Assembly: GCA_937874515.1 (NCBI GenBank)
Contig: CALNBV010000087.1
Span: 1 to 5,633, forward strand
Direction: 5' to 3'
Source: an uncultured Paenibacillaceae bacterium
Lineage (GTDB): Bacteria; Bacillota; Bacilli; Aneurinibacillales; Aneurinibacillaceae
DNA length: 5,633 nucleotides
Part shown: one piece after another, positions 1 to 5,192 of the stretch
Numbering within the stretch: position 1 is the stretch's first letter
Layout of the letters: every line of letters begins with the position of its first letter
Notes under the pieces: model-generated
Told to the model about the DNA's origin: nothing
Database searches by the model: none
What the model saw: only the letters and a program-made list of their open reading frames with translations
Made by a program: the position numbers and the translations under genes

Positions 1-24
1 CTCTTTTCCTACCATAAAGGAAAG

Positions 25-31
25 AAAGGAG
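25..31 (+). promoter_or_regulatory. Ribosome binding site deciding the GTG start
   Basis: AAAGGAG ends 9 nt before GTG at 41 but only 3 nt before TTG at 35. This favours GTG 41 as the start of the RCK_C membrane protein. Confidence 0.6.
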
Positions 32-40
32 TGGTTGGAT

Positions 41-715
41 GTGAACGCCATCTTTTTTGCTGTATTCTTCTTCCTTCTCATTTTAATTATTGAAGTGGCT
101 ACTATTCTTTTAGAAGAAACAGGGTTAAGAAAAGAAGTTGCCCGTTTTCAAGCCATTTCCTTATTAACAGGAACGGGGTATACCACATCTGAATCAAATT
201 TAATCGTTAATCATCCAATCCGTAGAAAAATTGCTTCTTTTTTAATCATTTTTGGCAATGTATCTTTTGCAATTATTCTTGCTTATGTGATTAGTTTTTT
301 TGTTAATAGTACCATTTATTTGACTGATTTAGGCATTGGGGTCGCTGTGCTTTTTGTGGCGATTTTCGTTATCCGCAGTCCAATGGTTCATTCTTATCTA
401 TCACGAAAAATAGGGTCACGCTTAGACAAATATTTAGTACACCATAAGTCTGTTGAAGAAGTATTCCATCTTGATGGAGATAATGCCATGTGTCAATTTA
501 TCTTAAAAGAAACCCATCAAAAAATAATCAATATCCCATTAAAAGAATTACGGTTGGTGGACCGGGATGTGAAAATTTTGAATATCCAGCGGAATCACCA
601 ATCCATCAAAAATCCAACGGGTTCTACTCTACTATTGCCTGGAGATGAAGTTCTTGTATATGGGAATGTTAATCGTATTTACGAATACTTTTATGTAGGG
701 GATCGGAAAGTTTAA
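41..715 (+). CDS. Three-helix membrane protein with C-terminal TrkA-C (RCK_C) domain
   Basis: About 224 residues. Three hydrophobic segments (about residues 3-24, 65-89 and 95-112) are followed by a cytoplasmic domain (about 137-217) that fits RCK_C: an IPLKEL segment, then LNIQR, then the LLPGDEVLVYG strand-turn-strand typical of the fold. Between helices 1 and 2 lies a conserved-looking stretch with GTGYTTSE (about 44-51) and NHPIRRK. RCK_C domains regulate ion transporters and in some proteins bind cyclic di-AMP; this protein has no full ion pore or nucleotide-binding RCK_N half, so its job is unknown. Start choice: GTG at 41 lies 9 nt after AAAGGAG (25-31). The in-frame TTG at 35 is only 3 nt from that site. 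The frame is open to the window edge, so an upstream start cannot be strictly excluded. The next gene follows after 20 nt, which suggests co-transcription. The domain call is fairly sure; the function is not. Confidence 0.85.
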   Translation: MNAIFFAVFFFLLILIIEVATILLEETGLRKEVARFQAISLLTGTGYTTSESNLIVNHPIRRKIASFLIIFGNVSFAIILAYVISFFVNSTIYLTDLGIGVAVLFVAIFVIRSPMVHSYLSRKIGSRLDKYLVHHKSVEEVFHLDGDNAMCQFILKETHQKIINIPLKELRLVDRDVKILNIQRNHQSIKNPTGSTLLLPGDEVLVYGNVNRIYEYFYVGDRKV

Positions 716-735
716 AAAGGTAGGATTGATTGCTC

Positions 736-1863
736 ATGTTGGAAAATGGCCTGTATGAAAGATATGTTCCGGAAAAAGCTTTTACTTCAATTGACCATGT
801 CCGTTGTTATCGTGGGGTAGACCAGATATTAAAACGGGATGTTCTTCTTTTGATTTGGGAACAAAACGAAGACCAGCCGTCCATTACACCACCAAAAACC
901 CTGGGAATGACGTTGCAACTTTTGGATATAGGTAAAAAAGATAAGGAAAATTATGTGGTTTATGAATATATTCCCGGTTTGCCTTTATCCCAGGCAGTGG
1001 ATGAGAATAAATTAACCATTCGTGAAGCTCTAGGATTAATTATACATATTGTAGACATGATGATTGCTTTTGTGGAGGAAGGCCGGTGTAAGCCTCTCCT
1101 TCGTGGGGAAAATTTCTGGTTAACAGAAAAAGGCGAAATTCATGTTCTTAATTTTTGGGATGAGTGTGCTGAGCAAGGAGAGGAAATTACTGCCCTTTTC
1201 CGCCTTTTCCACCAATTGATTTTTGGGAAAGTGCATTTGAAACTTCCGTCCAGGCAATTGATTGAAGAAATCTCTCTTTCTTATCAAGGAAATCCCTATG
1301 TGATTCGCAAGACATTAAAGGCTATTTTACATAAAGAAGAAAAAAAGGAAGCGGTCCTCACACCTGTTTTCCTAAAACAAATTCATCATGAACTTGCATC
1401 GTTATACCAATATATAAAAAATACCCAGAATAAATCTGGCGATAAGAAATTTGAAATTGAGGAAGATGAACCTAAACATAAACCGGTAAAACCAAAACTG
1501 GTAAAACAAAAACAACCCGGTGTTCAACAAGTCAACGGGAAAAAGATGAAACGCTGGATTGTGATCGGGTTGCTTTTAGTGGGAGTACTCATTGGGGGCA
1601 CAGCATTATATTCTAACATAACTAAATCATTGAATAGACAACCTCCCACGCCTTTTCAAATTGAAGTTCCTAAAGTTAAATGGCTTTCTATGCAAGAGGC
1701 AGATCAAGTGTTGAAGGAAAAAGGGTTGTCTTATCAATATTATTATGAGGAATCATTTTTCTTATCTCTCTTTAGAAAGTCGGGAACAGTTATTAAACAA
1801 AAACCATCCTCTGGGGAATATATGTATCGCAGCGAACTTATTGAGCTTTGGGTTCTCGAATAA
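736..1863 (+). CDS. Membrane-anchored PASTA protein with degenerate Ser/Thr kinase domain (predicted pseudokinase)
   Basis: About 375 residues with the PrkC/PknB-type order: N-terminal kinase-like domain (about 15-220), a Lys/Pro-rich linker (about 240-272), one transmembrane helix (about 274-292) and a single extracellular PASTA domain (about 309-375, with VPKVKWLSMQEADQVL and GTVIKQKPSSG). The hinge-like VYEYIPG (75-81) supports kinase ancestry. Catalytic motifs look lost: the segment aligning with HRDxKPEN reads PLLRGEN (about 120-126), so the catalytic Asp is replaced; DFG aligns with NFW (139-141); the VAIK-like strand reads VLLLIW with no Lys; and no glycine-rich loop is visible. Canonical PrkC-type kinases are longer and usually carry several PASTA repeats. 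The protein probably senses the wall or scaffolds a partner rather than phosphorylating. Start: ATG 736 lies 10 nt after TAGGA; TTG 730 (two codons longer) is possible. Motif alignment was done by eye. Confidence 0.85.
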   Translation: MLENGLYERYVPEKAFTSIDHVRCYRGVDQILKRDVLLLIWEQNEDQPSITPPKTLGMTLQLLDIGKKDKENYVVYEYIPGLPLSQAVDENKLTIREALGLIIHIVDMMIAFVEEGRCKPLLRGENFWLTEKGEIHVLNFWDECAEQGEEITALFRLFHQLIFGKVHLKLPSRQLIEEISLSYQGNPYVIRKTLKAILHKEEKKEAVLTPVFLKQIHHELASLYQYIKNTQNKSGDKKFEIEEDEPKHKPVKPKLVKQKQPGVQQVNGKKMKRWIVIGLLLVGVLIGGTALYSNITKSLNRQPPTPFQIEVPKVKWLSMQEADQVLKEKGLSYQYYYEESFFLSLFRKSGTVIKQKPSSGEYMYRSELIELWVLE

Positions 1864-1870
1864 AGGATTT

Positions 1871-1899
1871 TTTACAAGATTCGTTGAAACTCATATAAG
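1871..1899 (+). promoter_or_regulatory. Sigma-A-type promoter for the CaiB/BaiF gene
   Basis: TTTACA (1871-1876) matches the -35 consensus at 5 of 6 bases. TATAAG (1894-1899) matches the -10 consensus at 5 of 6. The spacer is exactly 17 nt. The expected transcription start, near 1906, lies just before the ribosome binding site, giving a leader of about 20 nt. It begins 7 nt after the stop of the pseudokinase gene, so the CoA-transferase-like gene probably has its own transcript. No terminator hairpin is visible between the two genes, so read-through is also possible. Confidence 0.65.
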
Positions 1900-1909
1900 A
1901 TGATCTGTA

Positions 1910-1917
1910 GAGGGGGG
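1910..1917 (+). promoter_or_regulatory. Ribosome binding site of the CaiB/BaiF gene
   Basis: The purine run GAGGGGGG ends 7 nt before ATG at 1925. It is G-rich rather than the usual AGGAGG, but well placed. Confidence 0.6.
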
Positions 1918-1924
1918 TAGAACA

Positions 1925-3097
1925 ATGGCAGCATTAGAAGGAATAAAGGTATTAGATTTAACCCGTCTATTGCCCGGACCGTTAGCGTCTATGTATTTAG
2001 CTGATTATGGAGCTGATATCATAAAAATTGAAGATCCTTTTCTCGGTGATTATGCCCGGGATTTAGAGCCGAAAATTGGTGGGATCGGTTCCCTTTATCA
2101 GTTAGTGAATAGAGGCAAAAAAAGCATGACGTTAAATCTGCAAACTGAAGAGGGAAAAGGAATTTTCCGCCAATTGGTGGCCCAGGCAGATGTGGTTCTT
2201 GAAGGATTTAGGCCAGGAGTAATGACTCGCCTTGGTTTAGATTATGATACGTTATCTGCCTGGAATCCTCGGATTATTTATTGTTCTATTTCCGGCTATG
2301 GTCAAGATGGGCCCTATGCGAAAAAAGCGGGCCACGATTTAAACTTTATTGGATTCACCGGACTTTTATTTGATTTATTGCAGGGAAGTAAAGGAACCCC
2401 CCTTTTGCCGCCGATTCAAACCGCTGATATTGGGGGAGGTACCTTTCATGCCGTTATGGGTATTTTGCAAGCTTTGATTGGCCGTGAGAAAAAGGGAAAA
2501 GGAGAATTTATTGATGTCTCCATGACAGATGGGGTTTTTCCTTTCATGTTGCCTCCCTTTGGTTATCATCTGGCGGCACAGTCCAATCAGGAACAGGGGG
2601 GCTTTAACCCCATTACAGGTTCCCTTGCCTGTTATTTTGTGTATCAAAGTAAGGATCAGCGGTGGTTTGCCTTAGGATCCCTTGAGGAGAAATTCTTTAG
2701 CCGCTTCTGTGAGGTAGCTGGTTTAACCCACCTTATAGAAAACCAATGGGCCTTACATAAGCAAGATGAATTAAAAAATGAAATCCAGGCCTTTTTCTCT
2801 TCTCGAACAGAAGAAGAAATTTCCGCTTTATTTTCCCAGGAGGATGTTTGTTTGACACCGGTTTTATCCATACAGGAATCCATGGAAGATCCCCATATTA
2901 AAGCGCGAAGGGTTTTTCAACGGTTTACAGAAAACCAGTCTCTTATGACAGTGAGAAATCCTTTAGCTACACAGGAAGGGGATCATTGCAACCAGTCGTT
3001 GCCACCAGCAAAAGGACAGGATACAGAAAACATTTTGAAAGACCTGGGAATAAAAGAAGAAGAGATTTCGAAATTAAGAGAAATGCAGGTTATTTAG
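1925..3097 (+). CDS. CaiB/BaiF family CoA-transferase / alpha-methylacyl-CoA racemase-like enzyme
   Basis: At 390 residues it has the usual length for this family. The N-terminus is characteristic: LEGIKVLDLTRLLPGPLAS, then ADYGADIIKIEDP and NRGKKSMTLNL, followed by EGFRPGVMTRLGLDY. Members either move CoA between carboxylic acids through an aspartyl-CoA intermediate or racemise 2-methylacyl-CoA thioesters. Residues point to the racemase-like side: GHDLNF (136-141) matches the catalytic-His motif of methylacyl-CoA racemases, Asp168 in TADIGGG matches their catalytic Asp at near-identical spacing, and Glu254 in GSLEEKFF aligns with a third conserved acid. Asp168 would also serve as the CoA-transferase nucleophile, so the reaction stays open. 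It is probably cytosolic, acting on fatty or branched acyl-CoA. It has its own promoter and good ribosome binding site. Its stop overlaps that of the opposing DUF2935 gene. Family call is strong; substrate unknown. Confidence 0.93.
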   Translation: MAALEGIKVLDLTRLLPGPLASMYLADYGADIIKIEDPFLGDYARDLEPKIGGIGSLYQLVNRGKKSMTLNLQTEEGKGIFRQLVAQADVVLEGFRPGVMTRLGLDYDTLSAWNPRIIYCSISGYGQDGPYAKKAGHDLNFIGFTGLLFDLLQGSKGTPLLPPIQTADIGGGTFHAVMGILQALIGREKKGKGEFIDVSMTDGVFPFMLPPFGYHLAAQSNQEQGGFNPITGSLACYFVYQSKDQRWFALGSLEEKFFSRFCEVAGLTHLIENQWALHKQDELKNEIQAFFSSRTEEEISALFSQEDVCLTPVLSIQESMEDPHIKARRVFQRFTENQSLMTVRNPLATQEGDHCNQSLPPAKGQDTENILKDLGIKEEEISKLREMQVI

Positions 3098-3903
3098 TCT
3101 GAAGACTCAGGGGAATCAGAAAATTCCGCCTTGTCTTTTGCTTGATTATTTGTTAAGGAATCATTGCGGGAATAGAGGCCTAGTAAATGATGGAAGCGGT
3201 CCGCTTCATGGCAGATGTGGCCCGCGAGTAAAGGATGAATGCGGCTTTTTGCTTTCCCTTTGATGACGAATTGATGGATTTGTTTTTTAAATTCACAAAG
3301 GGAACGGACATTATCAATGCTTAAGCGGATAAACCTTTCCATCTGGGGAATGAATTTTCCCTGGGGACGCATGGTGTCTAATTCAACAGCATGCAATAGG
3401 AGTTGTTCAAATTGAAAACTAAATTCCATAAATTCAGCCTGTAATTCTCTTTCTGTGGGATCAAGCATTTGGCAAAGGATTTTCGTTTGGTCAACCATCA
3501 TTCTGTGATAAAAGATAATCTCCTGCATGATTTCGTCGGGGACCATTTCCCTGTGACCTACATGAATGCGGTGAAGAATATTCATTACATATAAGGCTTC
3601 CCGACTAAGAAGATCAATGTGTAGGGGATAATGGTTGGTAATCAACTTTGAGTCTAGAATCAATTCAAGAAGTTTGCGTTTAAATCCCCAAAAATGGGAG
3701 ACAGATTGGTAAAACTCCTTTGGATTTGTTTCTCCAGCATTTTTCTCAAACTCATCAAAAATGGTATAAAAATTTTCCGTTTCTTGAATGGCCTGTGGTT
3801 GATCTATTGTAAAACCAGATCGAAGGATGACAGCATGTTCTTTTAAATTTCGGCTCCAATAACGGATTTCATCCACTGATCGTTGTGTGAGATTGCCTGA
3901 CAT
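3094..3903 (-). CDS. DUF2935 family protein, probable helical metal-binding protein
   Basis: At 269 residues and almost entirely helical by composition, with no signal peptide or membrane segment, it looks cytosolic. The N-terminal RYWSRNLKEHAVIL (about 14-27), the following acidic helix (IQETENFYTIFDEF, 39-52) and the late HICHEADRFHHLL (about 229-241) resemble the Glu/His helices of DUF2935, a Firmicute family with a ferritin-like bundle and possible bound metal. A middle segment (FYHRMMVDQTKILCQML, about 131-147) echoes the first helix, which suggests an internally duplicated bundle. The function is unknown; iron or oxidant-related roles are only inference. The tail (about 255-269) is acidic, Ser-rich and probably disordered. 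ATG at 3903 has GGAGGG 6 nt upstream. Its stop interlocks with that of the CaiB/BaiF gene. The family call is from memory of the pattern and moderately sure. Confidence 0.75.
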   Translation of the reverse strand: MSGNLTQRSVDEIRYWSRNLKEHAVILRSGFTIDQPQAIQETENFYTIFDEFEKNAGETNPKEFYQSVSHFWGFKRKLLELILDSKLITNHYPLHIDLLSREALYVMNILHRIHVGHREMVPDEIMQEIIFYHRMMVDQTKILCQMLDPTERELQAEFMEFSFQFEQLLLHAVELDTMRPQGKFIPQMERFIRLSIDNVRSLCEFKKQIHQFVIKGKAKSRIHPLLAGHICHEADRFHHLLGLYSRNDSLTNNQAKDKAEFSDSPESSD

Positions 3904-3909
3904 GGGTTT

Positions 3910-3915
3910 CCCTCC
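3910..3915 (-). promoter_or_regulatory. Ribosome binding site of the DUF2935 gene
   Basis: On the minus strand GGAGGG stands 6 nt before the ATG whose first base is 3903. The spacing fixes the start well. No convincing -35/-10 pair was found for this gene in the 90 bp between it and the divergent SDR gene. Confidence 0.7.
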
Positions 3916-3978
3916 ATAACACCCCGGATTTTATTACAAAGCTATGTGATGAATCTTTGGATTAGACCTCAAGAGTAT

Positions 3979-3985
3979 AAGGAGG
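3979..3985 (+). promoter_or_regulatory. Ribosome binding site deciding the SDR start
   Basis: AAGGAGG, near-perfect for 16S pairing, ends 8 nt before ATG at 3994. It lies inside the reading frame that would result from the upstream ATG at 3946, which argues against that longer form. Confidence 0.85.
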
Positions 3986-3993
3986 AAAGGATT

Positions 3994-4752
3994 ATGTTGA
4001 AAACAAAAGAATTCTCGGAAAAAGTAGTCATCGTCACTGGTGGAGGCCATGGAATTGGTCGCGGAGTTGCTAAAATGTATGCAGCTGCAGGAGCCAGTGT
4101 TGTAATCGCTGATGTAAATGGAACAGCTGCAGAAGAAACCCGTCTTTTAATTGAACAAGAGGGTGGAAAGGCGATTGTCATTCAAACAGATGTACGCAGG
4201 CCAACAGATGTGGCTGCATTAATGGCTGAGACGAAATGGAAACTTGGAAGAATTGATATCTTGATCAATAACGCAGGTGTTTCCCGTAGGAAATCTCCCT
4301 ATGAATTATCCGTTGAAGAATGGGACGACATTCTTAATTTAAATTTGCGGGGTGTCTTTTTGTGTGCCAGGGAGGCAGCAAGGGTGATGAAGGAGAATGG
4401 TGGGGGAGCCATCGTAAACATTGCTTCCACCCGTGCTATGATGTCTGAACCCAACTGGGAAGCCTATGCCGCTTCAAAGGGCGGGATTCTTTCTTTAACC
4501 CATGCACTGGCTGTTTCTTTAGGTCCTGATAAAATTAGAATAAATGCCATTAGCCCTGGGTGGATTGAAACGGGAGATTATGCTCTTCTAAGTAATGAAG
4601 ACCATCAACAACATCCTGCAGGGAGAGTAGGGAAACCGGAAGATATCGGGAGAGCCTGCTTCTTTTTAACGTCACCTGGAAATGATTTTATTAGTGGGGC
4701 AAACCTGGTTGTGGATGGGGGAATGACCCGTAAGATGATTTATTTAGACTAA
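3994..4752 (+). CDS. Short-chain dehydrogenase/reductase (classical SDR), probably NAD-dependent
   Basis: At 252 residues it is a typical classical SDR with one Rossmann domain, cytosolic and usually tetrameric. Visible motifs in order: the cofactor loop TGGGHGIG (15-22); an acidic residue after strand 2 (Asp40 in IADVN), which favours NAD(H) over NADP(H); Asp66 contacting adenine; NNAG (92-95); and the catalytic tetrad Asn117, Ser145, Tyr158 and Lys162 (YAASK). The PGW segment (188-190) follows the core, and the C-terminus has the common SGANLVVDGG ending. All catalytic residues are present, so the enzyme should be active on an alcohol or ketone that the sequence does not reveal; it could also be called a 3-oxoacyl-ACP reductase or glucose dehydrogenase homologue. 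ATG 3994 is chosen for its strong ribosome binding site; the in-frame ATG at 3946 would add 16 residues unlike any SDR start. Its stop overlaps the opposing membrane-protein gene by 4 bp. Confidence 0.95.
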   Translation: MLKTKEFSEKVVIVTGGGHGIGRGVAKMYAAAGASVVIADVNGTAAEETRLLIEQEGGKAIVIQTDVRRPTDVAALMAETKWKLGRIDILINNAGVSRRKSPYELSVEEWDDILNLNLRGVFLCAREAARVMKENGGGAIVNIASTRAMMSEPNWEAYAASKGGILSLTHALAVSLGPDKIRINAISPGWIETGDYALLSNEDHQQHPAGRVGKPEDIGRACFFLTSPGNDFISGANLVVDGGMTRKMIYLD

Positions 4753-5051
4753 GTGGAACTCCGACTCTTAAAGGTTAGGCGAAGGAGTTGGTATAAGGAA
4801 TACATGCCAAAATACCCCCCGGGGATTAAGAAAAAGGGATTTAATAGAATCCCATGAATGGTTGTATTATAAATCTTTCCTTCCAAAATGGTATCCATTA
4901 CATAGAGGGCTACTGTGACAGAAAAAAGATAAAGGCTTACAAAAGCCAGGAAATTATACAGGGTTTCTAGGCCCCTGAACCATGTAATGGACCATAGCAT
5001 AATAACAGGAAAAACCAATGGTAAAAGGTAAATAAGAATTTTTAAGTACAT
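4749..5051 (-). CDS. Small three-helix membrane protein of unknown function
   Basis: I do not recognise this family. It is about 100 residues, very hydrophobic, with three likely membrane segments: about residues 2-24 (starting YLKILIYLLPLVFP), 29-53 (TLYNFLAFVSLYLFSV) and about 69-93 (ILLNPFFLIPGGYFGMY). A short polar stretch (EGKIYNTTIHG) lies between helices 2 and 3, and the C-terminal tail is basic (FKSRSST), suggesting that it stays in the cytoplasm. There is no signal-peptide cleavage motif or catalytic motif. ATG at 5051 follows GAGGTGG by 5 nt; in-frame GTG codons at 5060 and 5057 lie within that ribosome binding site and are less likely. The gene diverges from the type III polyketide synthase and is convergent with the SDR. 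The frame, start signal and composition support a real gene. Confidence 0.7.
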   Translation of the reverse strand: MYLKILIYLLPLVFPVIMLWSITWFRGLETLYNFLAFVSLYLFSVTVALYVMDTILEGKIYNTTIHGILLNPFFLIPGGYFGMYSLYQLLRLTFKSRSST

Positions 5052-5056
5052 ATGCA

Positions 5057-5063
5057 CCACCTC
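5057..5063 (-). promoter_or_regulatory. Ribosome binding site of the small membrane protein
   Basis: On the minus strand GAGGTGG lies 5 nt before ATG at 5051. It overlaps the two upstream GTG codons and so favours the ATG start. Confidence 0.6.
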
Positions 5064-5092
5064 ATAGTTCAGGGTTAGCGATGAGGAGGGAG

Positions 5093-5121
5093 GTTATACC
5101 TACACGGTAAATTTAATTGAA
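5093..5121 (-). promoter_or_regulatory. Possible promoter for the small membrane protein
   Basis: Reading the minus strand, TATAAC (5098-5093) matches the -10 consensus at 5 of 6 bases. The -35 candidate 17 nt upstream, TTCAAT (5121-5116), matches only about 3 of 6. It would overlap the -35 of the divergent polyketide synthase promoter. This is a weak call. Confidence 0.3.
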
Positions 5122-5145
5122 AACAGGAGATTTTTTCCCTAAAAG
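5117..5145 (+). promoter_or_regulatory. Possible sigma-A promoter for the type III polyketide synthase
   Basis: TTGAAA (5117-5122) matches the -35 consensus at 5 of 6 and TAAAAG (5140-5145) matches the -10 at 4 of 6, with a 17-nt spacer. The -10 falls on the loop of the inverted repeat at 5121-5173, so a protein bound to that repeat would block this promoter. Predicted start near 5152. Confidence 0.4.
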
Positions 5146-5173
5146 TTGGGAAAACTATAGGAAAATCCTGTTT
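5121..5173. repeat. Interrupted inverted repeat upstream of the polyketide synthase
   Basis: Outer arms AAACAGGA (5121-5128) and TCCTGTTT (5166-5173) are perfect 8-bp complements. Inside them TTTTCCC (5133-5139) and GGGAAAA (5148-5154) form a second perfect 7-bp pair around an 8-nt centre (5140-5147). The gaps between arms are unequal: 4 nt on the left, 11 nt on the right. It ends 19 nt before the ATG of the polyketide synthase. It could be an operator for a dimeric regulator or a leader hairpin. There is no T-run typical of a terminator after it. Confidence 0.6.
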
Positions 5174-5177
5174 GTGT

Positions 5178-5182
5178 AGGAG
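5178..5182 (+). promoter_or_regulatory. Ribosome binding site of the type III polyketide synthase
   Basis: AGGAG (continuing as AGGAGTGAT) lies 10 nt before ATG at 5193. An ATG at 5187 is followed immediately by TAA, so it cannot start the gene. Confidence 0.65.
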
Positions 5183-5192
5183 TGATATGTAA

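Noticed and set aside
2375..2647. 90-codon open frame on the minus strand
   Set aside because: It lies wholly inside the CaiB/BaiF gene on the opposite strand, has no ribosome binding site and no recognisable composition; it is a shadow frame.
2656..2883. 75-codon open frame on the minus strand
   Set aside because: Also inside the CaiB/BaiF gene, with low-complexity Ser/Lys content and no start signal; a shadow frame.
3096..3107. Small hairpin AGTCT-GA-AGACT at the first convergent junction
   Set aside because: The stem is only 4-5 bp with a tiny loop and no T-run on either strand, so it is not a credible terminator.
3946..3993. 16-residue N-terminal extension of the SDR from ATG 3946
   Set aside because: The strong AAGGAGG at 3979-3985 sits inside it and points to ATG 3994, and the extra residues do not look like an SDR N-terminus.
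3904..3993. Search for divergent promoters between the DUF2935 and SDR genes
   Set aside because: AT-rich fragments such as TAATAA and TATAAG occur, but none has a good partner hexamer at 16-18 nt, so no promoter is called.
3969..4181. 70-codon open frame on the minus strand opposite the SDR start
   Set aside because: Antisense to the well-supported SDR nucleotide-binding region; it reflects SDR codon use and has no start signal of its own.
4757..4789. AACTCC / GGAGTT complementary pair near the second convergent junction
   Set aside because: A 6-bp stem with a 21-nt loop and no T-run is weak and expected by chance.
5083..5092. Strong Shine-Dalgarno-like run GAGGAGGGAGG on the plus strand
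   Set aside because: No start codon with a usable open frame follows at proper distance; it probably reflects purine bias in the leader of the divergent gene.
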